46,779 nt of DNA from Alphaproteobacteria bacterium (GCA_028281985.1 JANQIU010000039.1:1-46779); one strand, 5' to 3'. Positions 36,852 through 46,353 are shown, counted from the first letter of the stretch. The notes: generated by a model not told the origin, from the letters alone. Numbers and translations: made by a program.

Positions 36852-38837
36852 TCAGACCCGTTTCGGCGTTTCCAGTTCCGCCAGCACGAAATGCTCGACC
36901 ACGATGACCGTGTCATCGTCGAGCGGCTGCCCAAGCGCCGCCAGATCGGTCGACCAGGAACCAGCGTGCTTGGCCTGGAATTCCTGCAAGTCCCGGCACT
37001 GTTCGCCGCGGATCGTCCGCGGGTCCGGCGCACCGAACCGGATCTGGGCCACTTCGGTCACCTGCACCGTACAGCGGTAGCGGCCCTGGCCATCGTAGAT
37101 GTCGATCCGGTCGCCGGGGATGGTCGCCGGGTCTTCCGCCGTCCCCCAGAACGCCAGCGGACAGCACATGGTCGTCTTGCGTCCAGCCAGGATATCCCGA
37201 ACCGGACCGTCGTCGCCGGGTGCCCGGCCCCACAGGCTGGTTCTGCGTGACGGCCGCGCCCCGGCGGGCCGGCCGAAATCGACGGCGAACACGTCGACCG
37301 GCGCCCGGCGACCTTCGACCTGAATATGTTCGAGTTTGCGCAACGGCAGGGAATCGGCGGCCCAGTCGGCGACGGTGGCGGTCACCAGGAACACCTCGCC
37401 AAGCTCCTCGCACGCCTGGCCCAGGCGCACCGCAACATCGACCGTATCGCCCAAGGAGGCATAGTCGCTTTGCACCCCGTCGCCGATGAAGCCGGCGATG
37501 ATCCGGCCATGGTGGATGCCCAGGCCCTGGCGGATCTGCGGTTCGCCGCGCTCGGCCCGCTCGGCGTTCCATCGTGCCAGCTCGCGCTTCATGGCAATGC
37601 CGCAGCGCACGGCCCGCAAGGGGGCATCCGACAGCGGTGTGGGCGCCCCAAAGGTGACCAGAAGCGTCTCGCCGGAGACCTGGTTGGCCGTCCCACCGAA
37701 AGCGAAGACCAGATCCAGCATCCGCTGCCGGTAGTCGGCGAGCCAGGCGACCGCGGTTCCCGGCGGATAGGTTTCCGACAACCCTGCGAAAGCCTGCGGG
37801 CGGCAGAACAGGACGGCGGCTTCCTGAAGACGCGGCCGCGCCGCACCGCGCCCCCGCCCGGCGACGAACTGACCGACCACGGCGGGCGAGAAGAAGCGGC
37901 GCAGCCGACCGGTCGACACCTCGGCGTCCGAGGCGTCATTGACCGCGCTGCGCGCCATCGACGCCAGCCACGTCAGCAGCAGGCCGGCCGCCACGATCTG
38001 CGCCAGGCCAAGTGCCGCGGTGCGGAGGTCCACCGCCCCTTCCATGAACGCGACGGCAGGGTCGGTGGCAAAGGCCGTGCGCGGATCGGCAACGATGATG
38101 GCATAATGCGCCAGCCCGATCAGAAAGGTGGCAGCGGTGCCGATCAGGGGATAGGCGGGGCGCAGCGTCAGCGTATTGATGACCAGGACCAGTACGGCCA
38201 GCTGACCGAAGGGAACCCCGGAAAGATAGGCGGCCGGCAAATCGCTGCCGCCGGCCGACCAGTACCAAACGGCGGGAAAGACAAGCAGGACCAGGCAGTC
38301 AAGGCCCAGCCCGGCATAGCCGACCGCCCTCAGATCGCGCTCCCTGTCGATCCACACCAGCGCGAAGAGGGTCAGAACCGCCGCGGCGGCGGCCACGACG
38401 ACGGACAGGATCACCGCCGTGGCGTTGGTCCCAACGAGCAGGCTGGAGCCGAGCAGCACCGCATAGGCCACGACCCTGGCCAGCAGGGCGAGCCGCAACC
38501 CGCCGACTTCGCGGCGGTAGAGGACACGGCGCGCATCCGCCGGCTCGCCCGCACCGGCGTCGAATTCGGCAACCAGATCCATGGGCGCTTCGTTCGCGGG
38601 ATCCGGGTCCGCGGCCGGCACCGGCTCAGATGGCGAGCCGGCGGCCTTGTCTGCTTCCCGCCGGTCCTGTCCCGGGGGGCGGTCATCAGCCGCGCCGCGG
38701 CCGGCGCCTGCGTCGCTGTTTCGACTGGTCCGGACCGGCCCATTACCGGTCTCCCCGCTCGCCGGTTCCACGGGACCGGCCGGTGCAAGCCGCAGGCGTC
38801 GACGGCCTAGGTCTTCGGTTCCTGCTGGGTTATGCAA
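36852..38837 (-). CDS. membrane-anchored class III adenylate/guanylate cyclase homologue (probably catalytically degenerate) with C-terminal ASCH-like domain
   Basis: Six or so TM helices, then a cyclase fold (AAVLFCRPQAFAGLSETYPPG...GGTANQVSGETLLVTFGAP...GLGIHHGRIIAGFIGDGVQSDYASLGDTVDVAVRLGQA), then ILAGRKTTMCCPLAFWG...IPGDRIDIYDGQGRYRCTVQVTEVAQIRFG...LDDDTVIVVEHFVLAE. Alternative start at 38582. Confidence 0.82.
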   Translation of the reverse strand: MHNPAGTEDLGRRRLRLAPAGPVEPASGETGNGPVRTSRNSDAGAGRGAADDRPPGQDRREADKAAGSPSEPVPAADPDPANEAPMDLVAEFDAGAGEPADARRVLYRREVGGLRLALLARVVAYAVLLGSSLLVGTNATAVILSVVVAAAAAVLTLFALVWIDRERDLRAVGYAGLGLDCLVLLVFPAVWYWSAGGSDLPAAYLSGVPFGQLAVLVLVINTLTLRPAYPLIGTAATFLIGLAHYAIIVADPRTAFATDPAVAFMEGAVDLRTAALGLAQIVAAGLLLTWLASMARSAVNDASDAEVSTGRLRRFFSPAVVGQFVAGRGRGAARPRLQEAAVLFCRPQAFAGLSETYPPGTAVAWLADYRQRMLDLVFAFGGTANQVSGETLLVTFGAPTPLSDAPLRAVRCGIAMKRELARWNAERAERGEPQIRQGLGIHHGRIIAGFIGDGVQSDYASLGDTVDVAVRLGQACEELGEVFLVTATVADWAADSLPLRKLEHIQVEGRRAPVDVFAVDFGRPAGARPSRRTSLWGRAPGDDGPVRDILAGRKTTMCCPLAFWGTAEDPATIPGDRIDIYDGQGRYRCTVQVTEVAQIRFGAPDPRTIRGEQCRDLQEFQAKHAGSWSTDLAALGQPLDDDTVIVVEHFVLAELETPKRV

Positions 38838-39856
38838 TGAATACCGCCACCACCAACTACTATATCGTTTGCCACGACCCGGATGATCCGCCGGTCCGGA
38901 AACAGGTCTCGCATCACCCGGTGCGCCCGGTCGTCTTCCGGTGCGCGAAACTGAGGCATCACGATGCCTTCGTTGGCAATATAGAAGTTTATGTACGACA
39001 GGGTTAACCGCCGGCCGTCGCCGCGTTCCCGCCTTGGCGGCTGCGGGACCGTGACCGTCTCCAAAGGTCGCCCGGCGGCATCGGTGCTGGCCTGCAGCAC
39101 CTCCAGATTCGCCTTGAAACGATCGTAGTTGCCGTCGGCCGGGTCGTCGCAGCTTAAGGCCATCACCACCCCCGGCCGGGCGAAACAGGCCACTTCATCC
39201 ACATGACCATCGGTTTCGTCGTCCTGGTAGCCGAAGGGCAGCCAGATCACCTTGGTGACGCCGAGCATGGATCTCAGGTGGAACTCGATTTCCGCTTTGC
39301 CCAGATGCCTGTTGCGGTTGGGGTTCAGCAGGCACTCCTCGGTAGTGATCAAGGTGCCCTCGCCGTCCACGTGGAAGGCGCCGCCCTCCATCACCATCGG
39401 CAAGGCAAAGCGGTGGGCACCGGCTCGCTCGATGATCTTTGCCGCCACCGCCGAATCGTCGTGATGGGGCTTGTACTTGTTGCCGTACCCGTTGAAGCCC
39501 CAGTCGACGGCCGCCAGCGGTTGGCCCGGTTTGTCGGACACCAGGAAGCTGGGGCCGGTGTCGCGCAGCCAACTGTCGTTCAGCGGCCAGGACAGCACCT
39601 CCACACCGGGGCCGCCGGCCAGGGAGGCCTCCGCCACATCGGGCGGATTGCAGACCATGGTGACCGGCTCGAATTCGGCGATGGCACGCGCCACTTCGGT
39701 ATAGGCGTTGCGGGCGGCATCCAGCCCGTTCGGCCACGTCGCCTCGCGGCAGGGCCAGGCCATCCAGCACCGACGATGGGGCGTCCATTCGCCCGGCATC
39801 CGGTACCCCTGGGCGGCCGGCGTTGCGGCCGCTCCGGAAACTTCCGTCTCACTCAT
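38807..39856 (-). CDS. aguA: agmatine deiminase
   Basis: YRMPGEWTPHRRCWMAWPCREATWPNGLDAARNAYTEVARAIAEFEPVTMVC; SWLRDTGPSFLV; GWNFNG-like DWGFNGYGNKY; catalytic Cys in GGGGIHCITQQEPK. Confidence 0.93.
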   Translation of the reverse strand: MSETEVSGAAATPAAQGYRMPGEWTPHRRCWMAWPCREATWPNGLDAARNAYTEVARAIAEFEPVTMVCNPPDVAEASLAGGPGVEVLSWPLNDSWLRDTGPSFLVSDKPGQPLAAVDWGFNGYGNKYKPHHDDSAVAAKIIERAGAHRFALPMVMEGGAFHVDGEGTLITTEECLLNPNRNRHLGKAEIEFHLRSMLGVTKVIWLPFGYQDDETDGHVDEVACFARPGVVMALSCDDPADGNYDRFKANLEVLQASTDAAGRPLETVTVPQPPRRERGDGRRLTLSYINFYIANEGIVMPQFRAPEDDRAHRVMRDLFPDRRIIRVVANDIVVGGGGIHCITQQEPKT

Positions 39857-39904
39857 GGCGGATAGGGTAACGTTCGCGTGAGCGGAGTTCCAGCCGCGCC
39901 ATTG

Positions 39905-40750
39905 CTACACCTCCTGCGCGCGGCCCGAATAGGCCAGTTGATCGTCGCGCTGCCGGCGGCGTTCCTGACGGTTCAGCAGGATACCGGCAATGATGATGCC
40001 GACGCTGACGAACAGCACGAACAGGGTCGCCAGCGCGTTGATCTCCGGGGAAACGCCGCGGCGCACGCTGGAAAACACTTCCATCGGCAGGGTGCTGGAT
40101 CCCGGTCCGGAAACGAAGCTGGCGATCACCAGGTCGTCCAACGACAGGGTGAAGGCCAGAAGCCATCCGGCGACCAGGGCCGGTGCGATCAGCGGCAGCG
40201 TGATCACCAGGAACACCTTGAACGGCCGCGCGCCCAGATCCTGCGCCGCCTCCTCCACCGACTCGTCCATCCCGGACAGCCGCGACTGCACGATGATTGC
40301 GACATAGGCCATGGCGAAGGTGGTGTGGGCGATCATGATCGTGGTCATGCCACGGCCGGCCGGCCAGCCGATCAGGCCCTGCAAGGTGACGAACAGCAAC
40401 AAGAGCGACAGGCCGGTGATCACCTCCGGCATCACCAGCGGGGCGGTGATCATGCCACCGAACAGGGCGCGGCCGCGGAACCGGCCGAACCGGGCCAGGG
40501 CCAACCCGGCTGCCGTCCCCAGCGCCACGGCAAAGGAGGCGCTGACCACCGCCACCCGCAGGCTGACCCAGAAGGCGCCCAGCAGGCTGTCGTTGCCCAG
40601 CAGGGCGCCATACCAGCGCAACGTCCAGCCGCCCCAGATGGCCACATTGGCCGAATCGTTGAACGAATAGATGATCAGCAGCAGGATCGGCAGGTAGAGG
40701 AAGGCGTAGCCGAACGCCAGGGCCGAAAACAGCACCACGCCGCGGCTCAT
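39905..40750 (-). CDS. potI: polyamine ABC transporter permease (PotI/PotC type)
   Basis: MSRGVVLFSALAFGYAFLYLPILLLIIYSFNDSANVAIWGGWTLRWYGALLGND; EAA loop VEEAAQDLGARPFKVFLVITLPLIAPAL. Confidence 0.85.
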   Translation of the reverse strand: MSRGVVLFSALAFGYAFLYLPILLLIIYSFNDSANVAIWGGWTLRWYGALLGNDSLLGAFWVSLRVAVVSASFAVALGTAAGLALARFGRFRGRALFGGMITAPLVMPEVITGLSLLLLFVTLQGLIGWPAGRGMTTIMIAHTTFAMAYVAIIVQSRLSGMDESVEEAAQDLGARPFKVFLVITLPLIAPALVAGWLLAFTLSLDDLVIASFVSGPGSSTLPMEVFSSVRRGVSPEINALATLFVLFVSVGIIIAGILLNRQERRRQRDDQLAYSGRAQEV

Positions 40751-41769
40751 GTCCGGCGCTCCTGCTGGCGGCCCTGGGCCCACTGGAACAGCATGATCGG
40801 GATCACCAGGAACAGGAGCAGGGCGATGGCCACCGCACTGGCCACGGGCCAGTCGCGGTTGGCGAAGAACTCGTCCCACAGCACCTTGCCGATCATCAGA
40901 TTGTCGCTGCCGCCCAGCAGCTCCGGGATCACGAATTCGCCGACCGCCGGAATGAACACCAGCAGCGATCCCGCCAGCACGCCCGGCAGCGACAGCGGCA
41001 GGGTCACGGTCAGGAACGCCCGAATGGGCCGGCACCCCAGATCGGCGGCCGCCTCGAGCAGCGACCGGTCCATCTTCTCCAGGTTGGCGTAAAGCGGCAG
41101 CACCATGAACGGCAGGTACGAGTAGACGATGCCGATGTAGATCGCGACTTCGGTGTGGCGGATCGCCAGCGGTTCGCCGATGACCCCCAGCCACAGCAGG
41201 AAGTTGTTCAGCAGGCCGTCGCTGTTGAGGATGCCTATCCAGGCATAGACCCGGATCAGGAACGAGGTCCAGAAGGGCAGGATCACCAGCATCAGCAGCG
41301 CCGGCCGCCAGCGCGGATCGGCCCGGGCGATGGCATAGGCCATCGGATAGCCGATCAGCAGGCACAGGACGGTGGAGATCGCTGCGATCTTCAGCGAGTT
41401 CAGATAGGCCAGGATGTATAGGGAATCCTGGAGAAGGAAGGTGTAGTTCCCAAGGTTGATGCGGATGGCCAGGGCGCTCGGCTCGACCCATTCGAACAGC
41501 GGCGTATAGGGCGGCTGGCCGAAATCGCTCTCCGCAAAGCTGATCTCCAGCACGATGGCGAAGGGCACCAGGAAGAACAGCGCCAGCCAGAAGAACGGTA
41601 GGTTCACCACCAGGCGCCGCCCGACCAGCCCCAAGCGGCGCAGCACCACGAGACAGACGGCCCACAGGCCCTCCAGGACTTGTTCCAGCCATTGCAGGCC
41701 ATGCGGCCAGCTTGGCGGGCCGGCCTCGGCCATCCTCTGCCCGAGCGGCAGGAAGCCCTTGCGGCTCAT
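40747..41769 (-). CDS. potH: polyamine ABC transporter permease (PotH/PotB type)
   Basis: EISFAESDFGQPPYTPLFEW; LIRVYAWIGILNSDGLLNNFLLWLGVI; LLEAAADLGCRPIRAFLTVTLPLSLPGVLAGSLLVFIPAVGEFVIPELLGGSDNLMIGKVLWDEFFANRDWPVASAVA. Confidence 0.9.
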   Translation of the reverse strand: MSRKGFLPLGQRMAEAGPPSWPHGLQWLEQVLEGLWAVCLVVLRRLGLVGRRLVVNLPFFWLALFFLVPFAIVLEISFAESDFGQPPYTPLFEWVEPSALAIRINLGNYTFLLQDSLYILAYLNSLKIAAISTVLCLLIGYPMAYAIARADPRWRPALLMLVILPFWTSFLIRVYAWIGILNSDGLLNNFLLWLGVIGEPLAIRHTEVAIYIGIVYSYLPFMVLPLYANLEKMDRSLLEAAADLGCRPIRAFLTVTLPLSLPGVLAGSLLVFIPAVGEFVIPELLGGSDNLMIGKVLWDEFFANRDWPVASAVAIALLLFLVIPIMLFQWAQGRQQERRT

Positions 41770-41782
41770 CCCGGTCGGCCCG

Positions 41783-42973
41783 TCATGCGGTCAACACCAC
41801 ACCGGCATCGGGCCGCCAGGTCACCCAGACATGGTCTTCCCAGGTTACCGGCATCTCCGTCATCCGTGTCGTGTTCGGCGCCTTGACCCGCACCGTCCTG
41901 CCGGTCGGCAGTTCCACCAGATAGACGGAGTGATCGCCCAGATAGGCGATTTCCTGGACGATGCCCTGGACGGCGTTGTGCCGGTCGTCGGGCGGCTGAC
42001 CGGCGATCGCCATCTTCTCCGGGCGCACTGCCACCGACACGACGGTGCCGGCAGGCACCTCGGCGCCATGGCTGACGTAGAGCGTCGCGTCGGCTTCTTC
42101 CGAGGCGATCAGGACATGATCGGGCTGGTTGTCGGTCACCAGGCCCTCGAACATGTTCACTTGGCCGATGAAGCCGGCGACGAAGCGGTTCTGCGGATAC
42201 TCGTAGATCTCCGCCGGCGTGCCGGTCTGGCGGATCCACCCCTGGTCCATGACGGCGATCCGGGTGGCCATGGACATGGCCTCGTCCTGGTCGTGGGTCA
42301 CCATGACGAAGGTGATGCCCACCTGCTCCTGGATGTTCACCAGCTCGAACTGGGTCTGCTCGCGCAGCTTGGCGTCCAGGGCAGCCAGCGGTTCGTCCAG
42401 CAGCAGCAGCTTGGGCCGCTTCACCAGGCTCCGCGCCAGCGCCACCCGCTGGCGCTGGCCGCCGGAAAGCTGGTGGGGCTTGCGTTTGGCGAAGGCGGAA
42501 AGCTGCACCAGCTCCAGCGCTTCGGCGACGCGCCGCCGGACGTCGCCGGCGGGCAGGCGTTCCTGGCGCAACCCGAACGCGACATTGGCCTGCACCGTCA
42601 TATGCGGGAACAGCGCATAGGACTGGAACATCATGTTGACCGGCCGGTCGTAGGGCGGGATCTCCGACATGTCGACGCCGTCGATCAGGATCCGCCCCTG
42701 GCTCGGGATCTCGAAGCCGGCGAGCATACGGAGGAGCGTGGTCTTCCCGCAGCCCGACCCGCCGAGCAGCGCGAACAGCTCGCCGCGGTAGATGTCCAGG
42801 GTCACGTCGTCGACGGCCACGAACGGCCCGAAGGTCTTGGTCACCCCGACGATCTGCACATAAGGCTGGGCGTTCGGGTCCTGCCAGGGCTCCCGGTAGT
42901 TCGGCCGCGCCGGCTTAGCCGCCGGCCCGGGCGGCCGGGACACCGGCGGCTGGTTCAGGGCATCGTCCGCCAC
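41783..42973 (-). CDS. potG: polyamine ABC transporter ATP-binding protein (PotG/PotA type)
   Basis: LLGGSGCGKTTLLRMLAGFEIPSQGRILIDGVDMSEIPPYDRPVNMMFQSYALFPHMTVQANVAFGL; LSGGQRQRVALARSL; C-terminal TOBE-like region. Confidence 0.93.
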   Translation of the reverse strand: MADDALNQPPVSRPPGPAAKPARPNYREPWQDPNAQPYVQIVGVTKTFGPFVAVDDVTLDIYRGELFALLGGSGCGKTTLLRMLAGFEIPSQGRILIDGVDMSEIPPYDRPVNMMFQSYALFPHMTVQANVAFGLRQERLPAGDVRRRVAEALELVQLSAFAKRKPHQLSGGQRQRVALARSLVKRPKLLLLDEPLAALDAKLREQTQFELVNIQEQVGITFVMVTHDQDEAMSMATRIAVMDQGWIRQTGTPAEIYEYPQNRFVAGFIGQVNMFEGLVTDNQPDHVLIASEEADATLYVSHGAEVPAGTVVSVAVRPEKMAIAGQPPDDRHNAVQGIVQEIAYLGDHSVYLVELPTGRTVRVKAPNTTRMTEMPVTWEDHVWVTWRPDAGVVLTA

Positions 42974-43018
42974 GGTTGTCGACCCGGCGGTTTGCGGCCG
43001 GATGGCGTCCCGCGCCGG

Positions 43019-44131
43019 TTACCGGCCGGTACGGATACGCGTCCAGGCCCGGGTTCGCAGGCGTTCATAGCCGGCCGTCCGGGGCGTGGTAACGAACAGC
43101 CGGGCAATCATCTCCTCGCCCAGGAAGATCTGCGGGTCGCCGGCGATCTCCTCGTCCACCATCGGCAGCGATGCCGGGACGGGATTGGCGTACCAGACAT
43201 AGTTGCTCATGCTAGCCATCACCTCCGGCTCCAGCAGGAAGTTGATCAGCGTGTGGGCCGCTTCGGCATTCGGCGCGTCGGCCGGGATCGCCATCAGGTC
43301 GAACCAGAGATTGGTGCCTTCGGTCGGCACGACGTAGCGGATCTCGATGCCGTTCTCCGCCTCCGCCGCGCGATCGGCGGCCAGATAGATGTCGCCGGAG
43401 AAACCCATGCCGATGCAGATCTCCCCGGTCGCCAGGTCGTTGATGTACTGGCTGTCGTGGAAATAGCGGATATGCGGGCGGATTTCGGCCAGAAGCGCCT
43501 CGGCCGCGGCCAAGTCTTCCGGATTCTCCGCATTCGGATCCAGTCCCATATAGTGCAGCACGATCGGCAGCACCTCGCCCGCGGTACCTAGGATGCTGAC
43601 GCCGCAATCGGCGAAATTGGCGACCACCTCCGGATCGAAGATCATGTCGAAACTGTCGACCGGCGCATCCGGCATGCGCTCGGCGATCATCGCCGGGTTG
43701 TAGCCGAAGCCGGTGGTCCCCCAGGCATACATCGCCGCGAAATCTTCGCCGTTCGGGCCCTTGGGCACGACCTCCATCAGGGCCGGGTCCAGGTTGCCGA
43801 AATTCGGCAGCAGCGACAGGTCCAGCGGCTGGTAGATCCCCGCGGCCACCTGACGGTGGAACCACGGAAAGGCCGAGGGCACGACCACATCATACCCGGA
43901 ACTGCCGGCCAGCAGCTTGGCTTCCAGGATGTCGTTGCTGTCGTAGACGTCATAGACCACGTCGACGCCGGTGGCGGCGGTGAAGTCGTCGATGGTCGAT
44001 TCGCCGATGTAGTCGGACCAGTTGTAGAAGTTGACCCGGTCCTGGGCCACCGCCGCGCCCATCGTCGAGGTCATGGCCACCGAAACCATCGCCACACCGC
44101 CCGCCAGGGCCAGGGCAAACCGCTTGTGCAT
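43019..44131 (-). CDS. potF: putrescine/polyamine periplasmic binding protein (PotF-like)
   Basis: VNFYNWSDYIGESTIDDFTAATGVDVVYDVYDSNDILEAKLLAGSSGYDVVVPSAFPWFHRQVAAGIYQPLD; IRYFHDSQYINDLATGEICIGMGFSGDIYLA; RLRTRAWTRIRTGR, closely resembling E. coli PotF. Confidence 0.93.
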   Translation of the reverse strand: MHKRFALALAGGVAMVSVAMTSTMGAAVAQDRVNFYNWSDYIGESTIDDFTAATGVDVVYDVYDSNDILEAKLLAGSSGYDVVVPSAFPWFHRQVAAGIYQPLDLSLLPNFGNLDPALMEVVPKGPNGEDFAAMYAWGTTGFGYNPAMIAERMPDAPVDSFDMIFDPEVVANFADCGVSILGTAGEVLPIVLHYMGLDPNAENPEDLAAAEALLAEIRPHIRYFHDSQYINDLATGEICIGMGFSGDIYLAADRAAEAENGIEIRYVVPTEGTNLWFDLMAIPADAPNAEAAHTLINFLLEPEVMASMSNYVWYANPVPASLPMVDEEIAGDPQIFLGEEMIARLFVTTPRTAGYERLRTRAWTRIRTGR

Positions 44132-44271
44132 GAAGCCGTTCCCGCGTTGTCCATTGCCGGCGCGCCCGGGTGGCCGCGCCGTTTTGCGGCCGCATTGCAC
44201 AAGCGGTTGTAGTCGTTGTCAATCGCGCCGCGGCGATCGGATCGCCGCCAGCGGCTGGGCCAGGGCAATGG

Positions 44272-45027
44272 CTATGCGGCCTGGGCGGCGATCTGCTTCT
44301 TCAGAAGGTAGTGGTACGACAGCAGCCGCCCGTTCAGGACCATCGCGTACACGCCATACGGGGTCGGCGACAGCGCCCTGACTTCCGCCGCGCTGTTCAG
44401 GACGATGTCGTCGAACGATATGCCGGCCTCCTGGGCATAGGAGCGGGCGTGCTGCACGGCGTCATCCAGATAGGGGCACTGACCGGATCGGTAGACCACC
44501 AGCCCGTCGGGCCGCGCCGAGAGCTTCCGCTCCCAATCGCCGCAGAACCGGGGCGCTGGCGCGTCATCGGCAAACCGGCGAACCAGGAGGGAGAAACCCG
44601 GCGCGGCCGTGTCCACGGCGGCATAGCCGCGCCGTTCCAGTATGCCGGCCTCGACCAGCCAGTGACCGCTGCTGGTGACGGCGGCCACGCCCGCGAAGCC
44701 TTCGGCGGTCGCATGCGCCTCCACCGCGTCCAGCAACAGCGTGCTGTATCCCTTGCCCTTGCTGCGGCCGACCACCCAAAGGCAGTGGATGACCAGGTAG
44801 GCTTCGGCGCCGTCGATGGCGCGCCAGGCATACGCCCCAGGGATGAACTCTACGAACCCGCGCTCGCCGTCGCCCAGCAGGCGCATCTGCAGGCCTTCAG
44901 CGAACCGGTCGCGTAACCACGCCAGCTTCTGCTCGTAGCCCGGCTTGCCGCGGGCGCTCATCTTGCAGAAGAAGCCGGTCTTCTCGACGTTTTCCGGTGT
45001 CACCGAGATCAGGGCGGGTCTGGCCAT
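44272..45027 (-). CDS. GNAT acetyltransferase fused to a YoaP-like C-terminal domain
   Basis: VTPENVEKTGFFCKMSARGKPGYEQKLAWL; GNAT-like LWVVGRSKGKGYSTLLLDAVEAHA; C-terminal SGQCPYLDDAVQHARSYAQEAGISFDDIVLNSAAEVRALSPTPYGVYAMVLNGRLLSYHYL. Confidence 0.75.
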   Translation of the reverse strand: MARPALISVTPENVEKTGFFCKMSARGKPGYEQKLAWLRDRFAEGLQMRLLGDGERGFVEFIPGAYAWRAIDGAEAYLVIHCLWVVGRSKGKGYSTLLLDAVEAHATAEGFAGVAAVTSSGHWLVEAGILERRGYAAVDTAAPGFSLLVRRFADDAPAPRFCGDWERKLSARPDGLVVYRSGQCPYLDDAVQHARSYAQEAGISFDDIVLNSAAEVRALSPTPYGVYAMVLNGRLLSYHYLLKKQIAAQAA

Positions 45028-45135
45028 GGGATTTGCCGGGCAGCTAACGAACACGGGGAGGTATCCGATCCGTAAGATCGAATGCCCCCCCACGCATTGC
45101 GGCCGATCAATTGGCGCCGATCGGCGCCACCACGG

Positions 45136-46257
45136 TCACTCCACCACGTCTGCCCCAACCCCGGCGCCGCTGCCGCGAACCGTCTGGTCGGGATAGAAGC
45201 CGGCGGGTTTGTCCCCCACCGTCGCGCCACCGGTCAGCATGCCCTGCAGTTCCGGCCCGAAGAAGGTATAGGGAAAGCGCTTCGGCACAGCACTGGCGGC
45301 GTCCAGCCGTGCGGCCAGTTCGCCAGGGATGTCGAAGTCCAGCGCGCCCAGATTGTCCTGGAGCTGGGCGGGTTTGGTGGCGCCGACCAGCACGCTGGAC
45401 ACGCCGGGCCGGTTCGCCACCCAGTTGACGGCGACCTGCGCCATGGACCGCCCAAGCTCCCGGGCCACCGCTTCCAGTTCGGCGACGATGCCCCAGTTGC
45501 GTTCCGACAGCTTCTCGAAGGCCGGGTTGCCGGACCCGGCGGTGGTGACAAGGCGCCCTTCGCCTTCCGCCTGATCGCCCTGGCTGGGCTTGTACTTGCC
45601 GGACAGTAGGCCCGAGGCCAGCGGGCTCCACACGGTGATGCCCATCCCGTGGCGGGTGCCCAGGTCGACATACTCGTCCTCGATCCCGCGTTCCACGAGG
45701 CTGTATTCCAACTGCAGGGACGACACCGGCTCATACCCCCGCCACTCGGCGATGGTCTGGGCACGGGCGGCATACCAGGCCGGAACATCGGACAGGCCGA
45801 CATGCCGGACCTTGCCGGACCGAACCAGGTCGTCGAACGTCCGCATCACCTCCTCGGCCGGCGTGAACCGGTCCCAGGTGTGCAGGAAGTAAAGGTCGAT
45901 GTAATCGGTGCCGAGCCGTTTCAGCGAGCCTTCGACGGCGCGCAGGATGTTCTTGCGCCCGTTGCCGCCGGCATTGGGGTTTCCCGGCTGGCCGTTGTAG
46001 CTGAACTTGGTGGCGATGACCGCCTTGTCGCGCAGGCCGTGGTCGGCGACGAACCGCCCCAGCATCTCCTCCGACCTGCCGTTGGTGTAAAGATCGGCGC
46101 TGTCGAAGAAATTGCCGCCGGCTTCGACATAGGCGTCGAAGATCTGCCGGGACACGGAGTCGTCGGCGCCCCAGCCCCAATCGTCGCCGAAGGTCATGGT
46201 GCCGAGCGCCAGACGGCTGACCCGGAGACCTGTCCGGCCAAGCGTGTAGTAATCCAA
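45136..46257 (-). CDS. aldo/keto reductase
   Basis: MDYYTLGRTGLRVSRLALGTMTFGDDWGWGADD; GGNFFDSADLYTNGRSEEMLGRFV; DYIDLYFLHTWDRFTPAEEVMRTFDDLVRSGKVRHVGLSD; ASGLLSGKY. Confidence 0.96.
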   Translation of the reverse strand: MDYYTLGRTGLRVSRLALGTMTFGDDWGWGADDSVSRQIFDAYVEAGGNFFDSADLYTNGRSEEMLGRFVADHGLRDKAVIATKFSYNGQPGNPNAGGNGRKNILRAVEGSLKRLGTDYIDLYFLHTWDRFTPAEEVMRTFDDLVRSGKVRHVGLSDVPAWYAARAQTIAEWRGYEPVSSLQLEYSLVERGIEDEYVDLGTRHGMGITVWSPLASGLLSGKYKPSQGDQAEGEGRLVTTAGSGNPAFEKLSERNWGIVAELEAVARELGRSMAQVAVNWVANRPGVSSVLVGATKPAQLQDNLGALDFDIPGELAARLDAASAVPKRFPYTFFGPELQGMLTGGATVGDKPAGFYPDQTVRGSGAGVGADVVE

Positions 46258-46353
46258 GGTTCGATCCCCTGTCTTGCGTGAACTCGGCCGTAGATGGATC
46301 TCACGGCCTGCCGGCGATTGAACGATCTTCCGAAACCCTTGAAGGTTCTTGCC

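Noticed and set aside
41555-43591. 678-aa plus-strand ORF opposite the potG/potF genes
   Set aside because: His/Gly/Asp/Arg-rich mirror translation typical of high-GC antisense frames.
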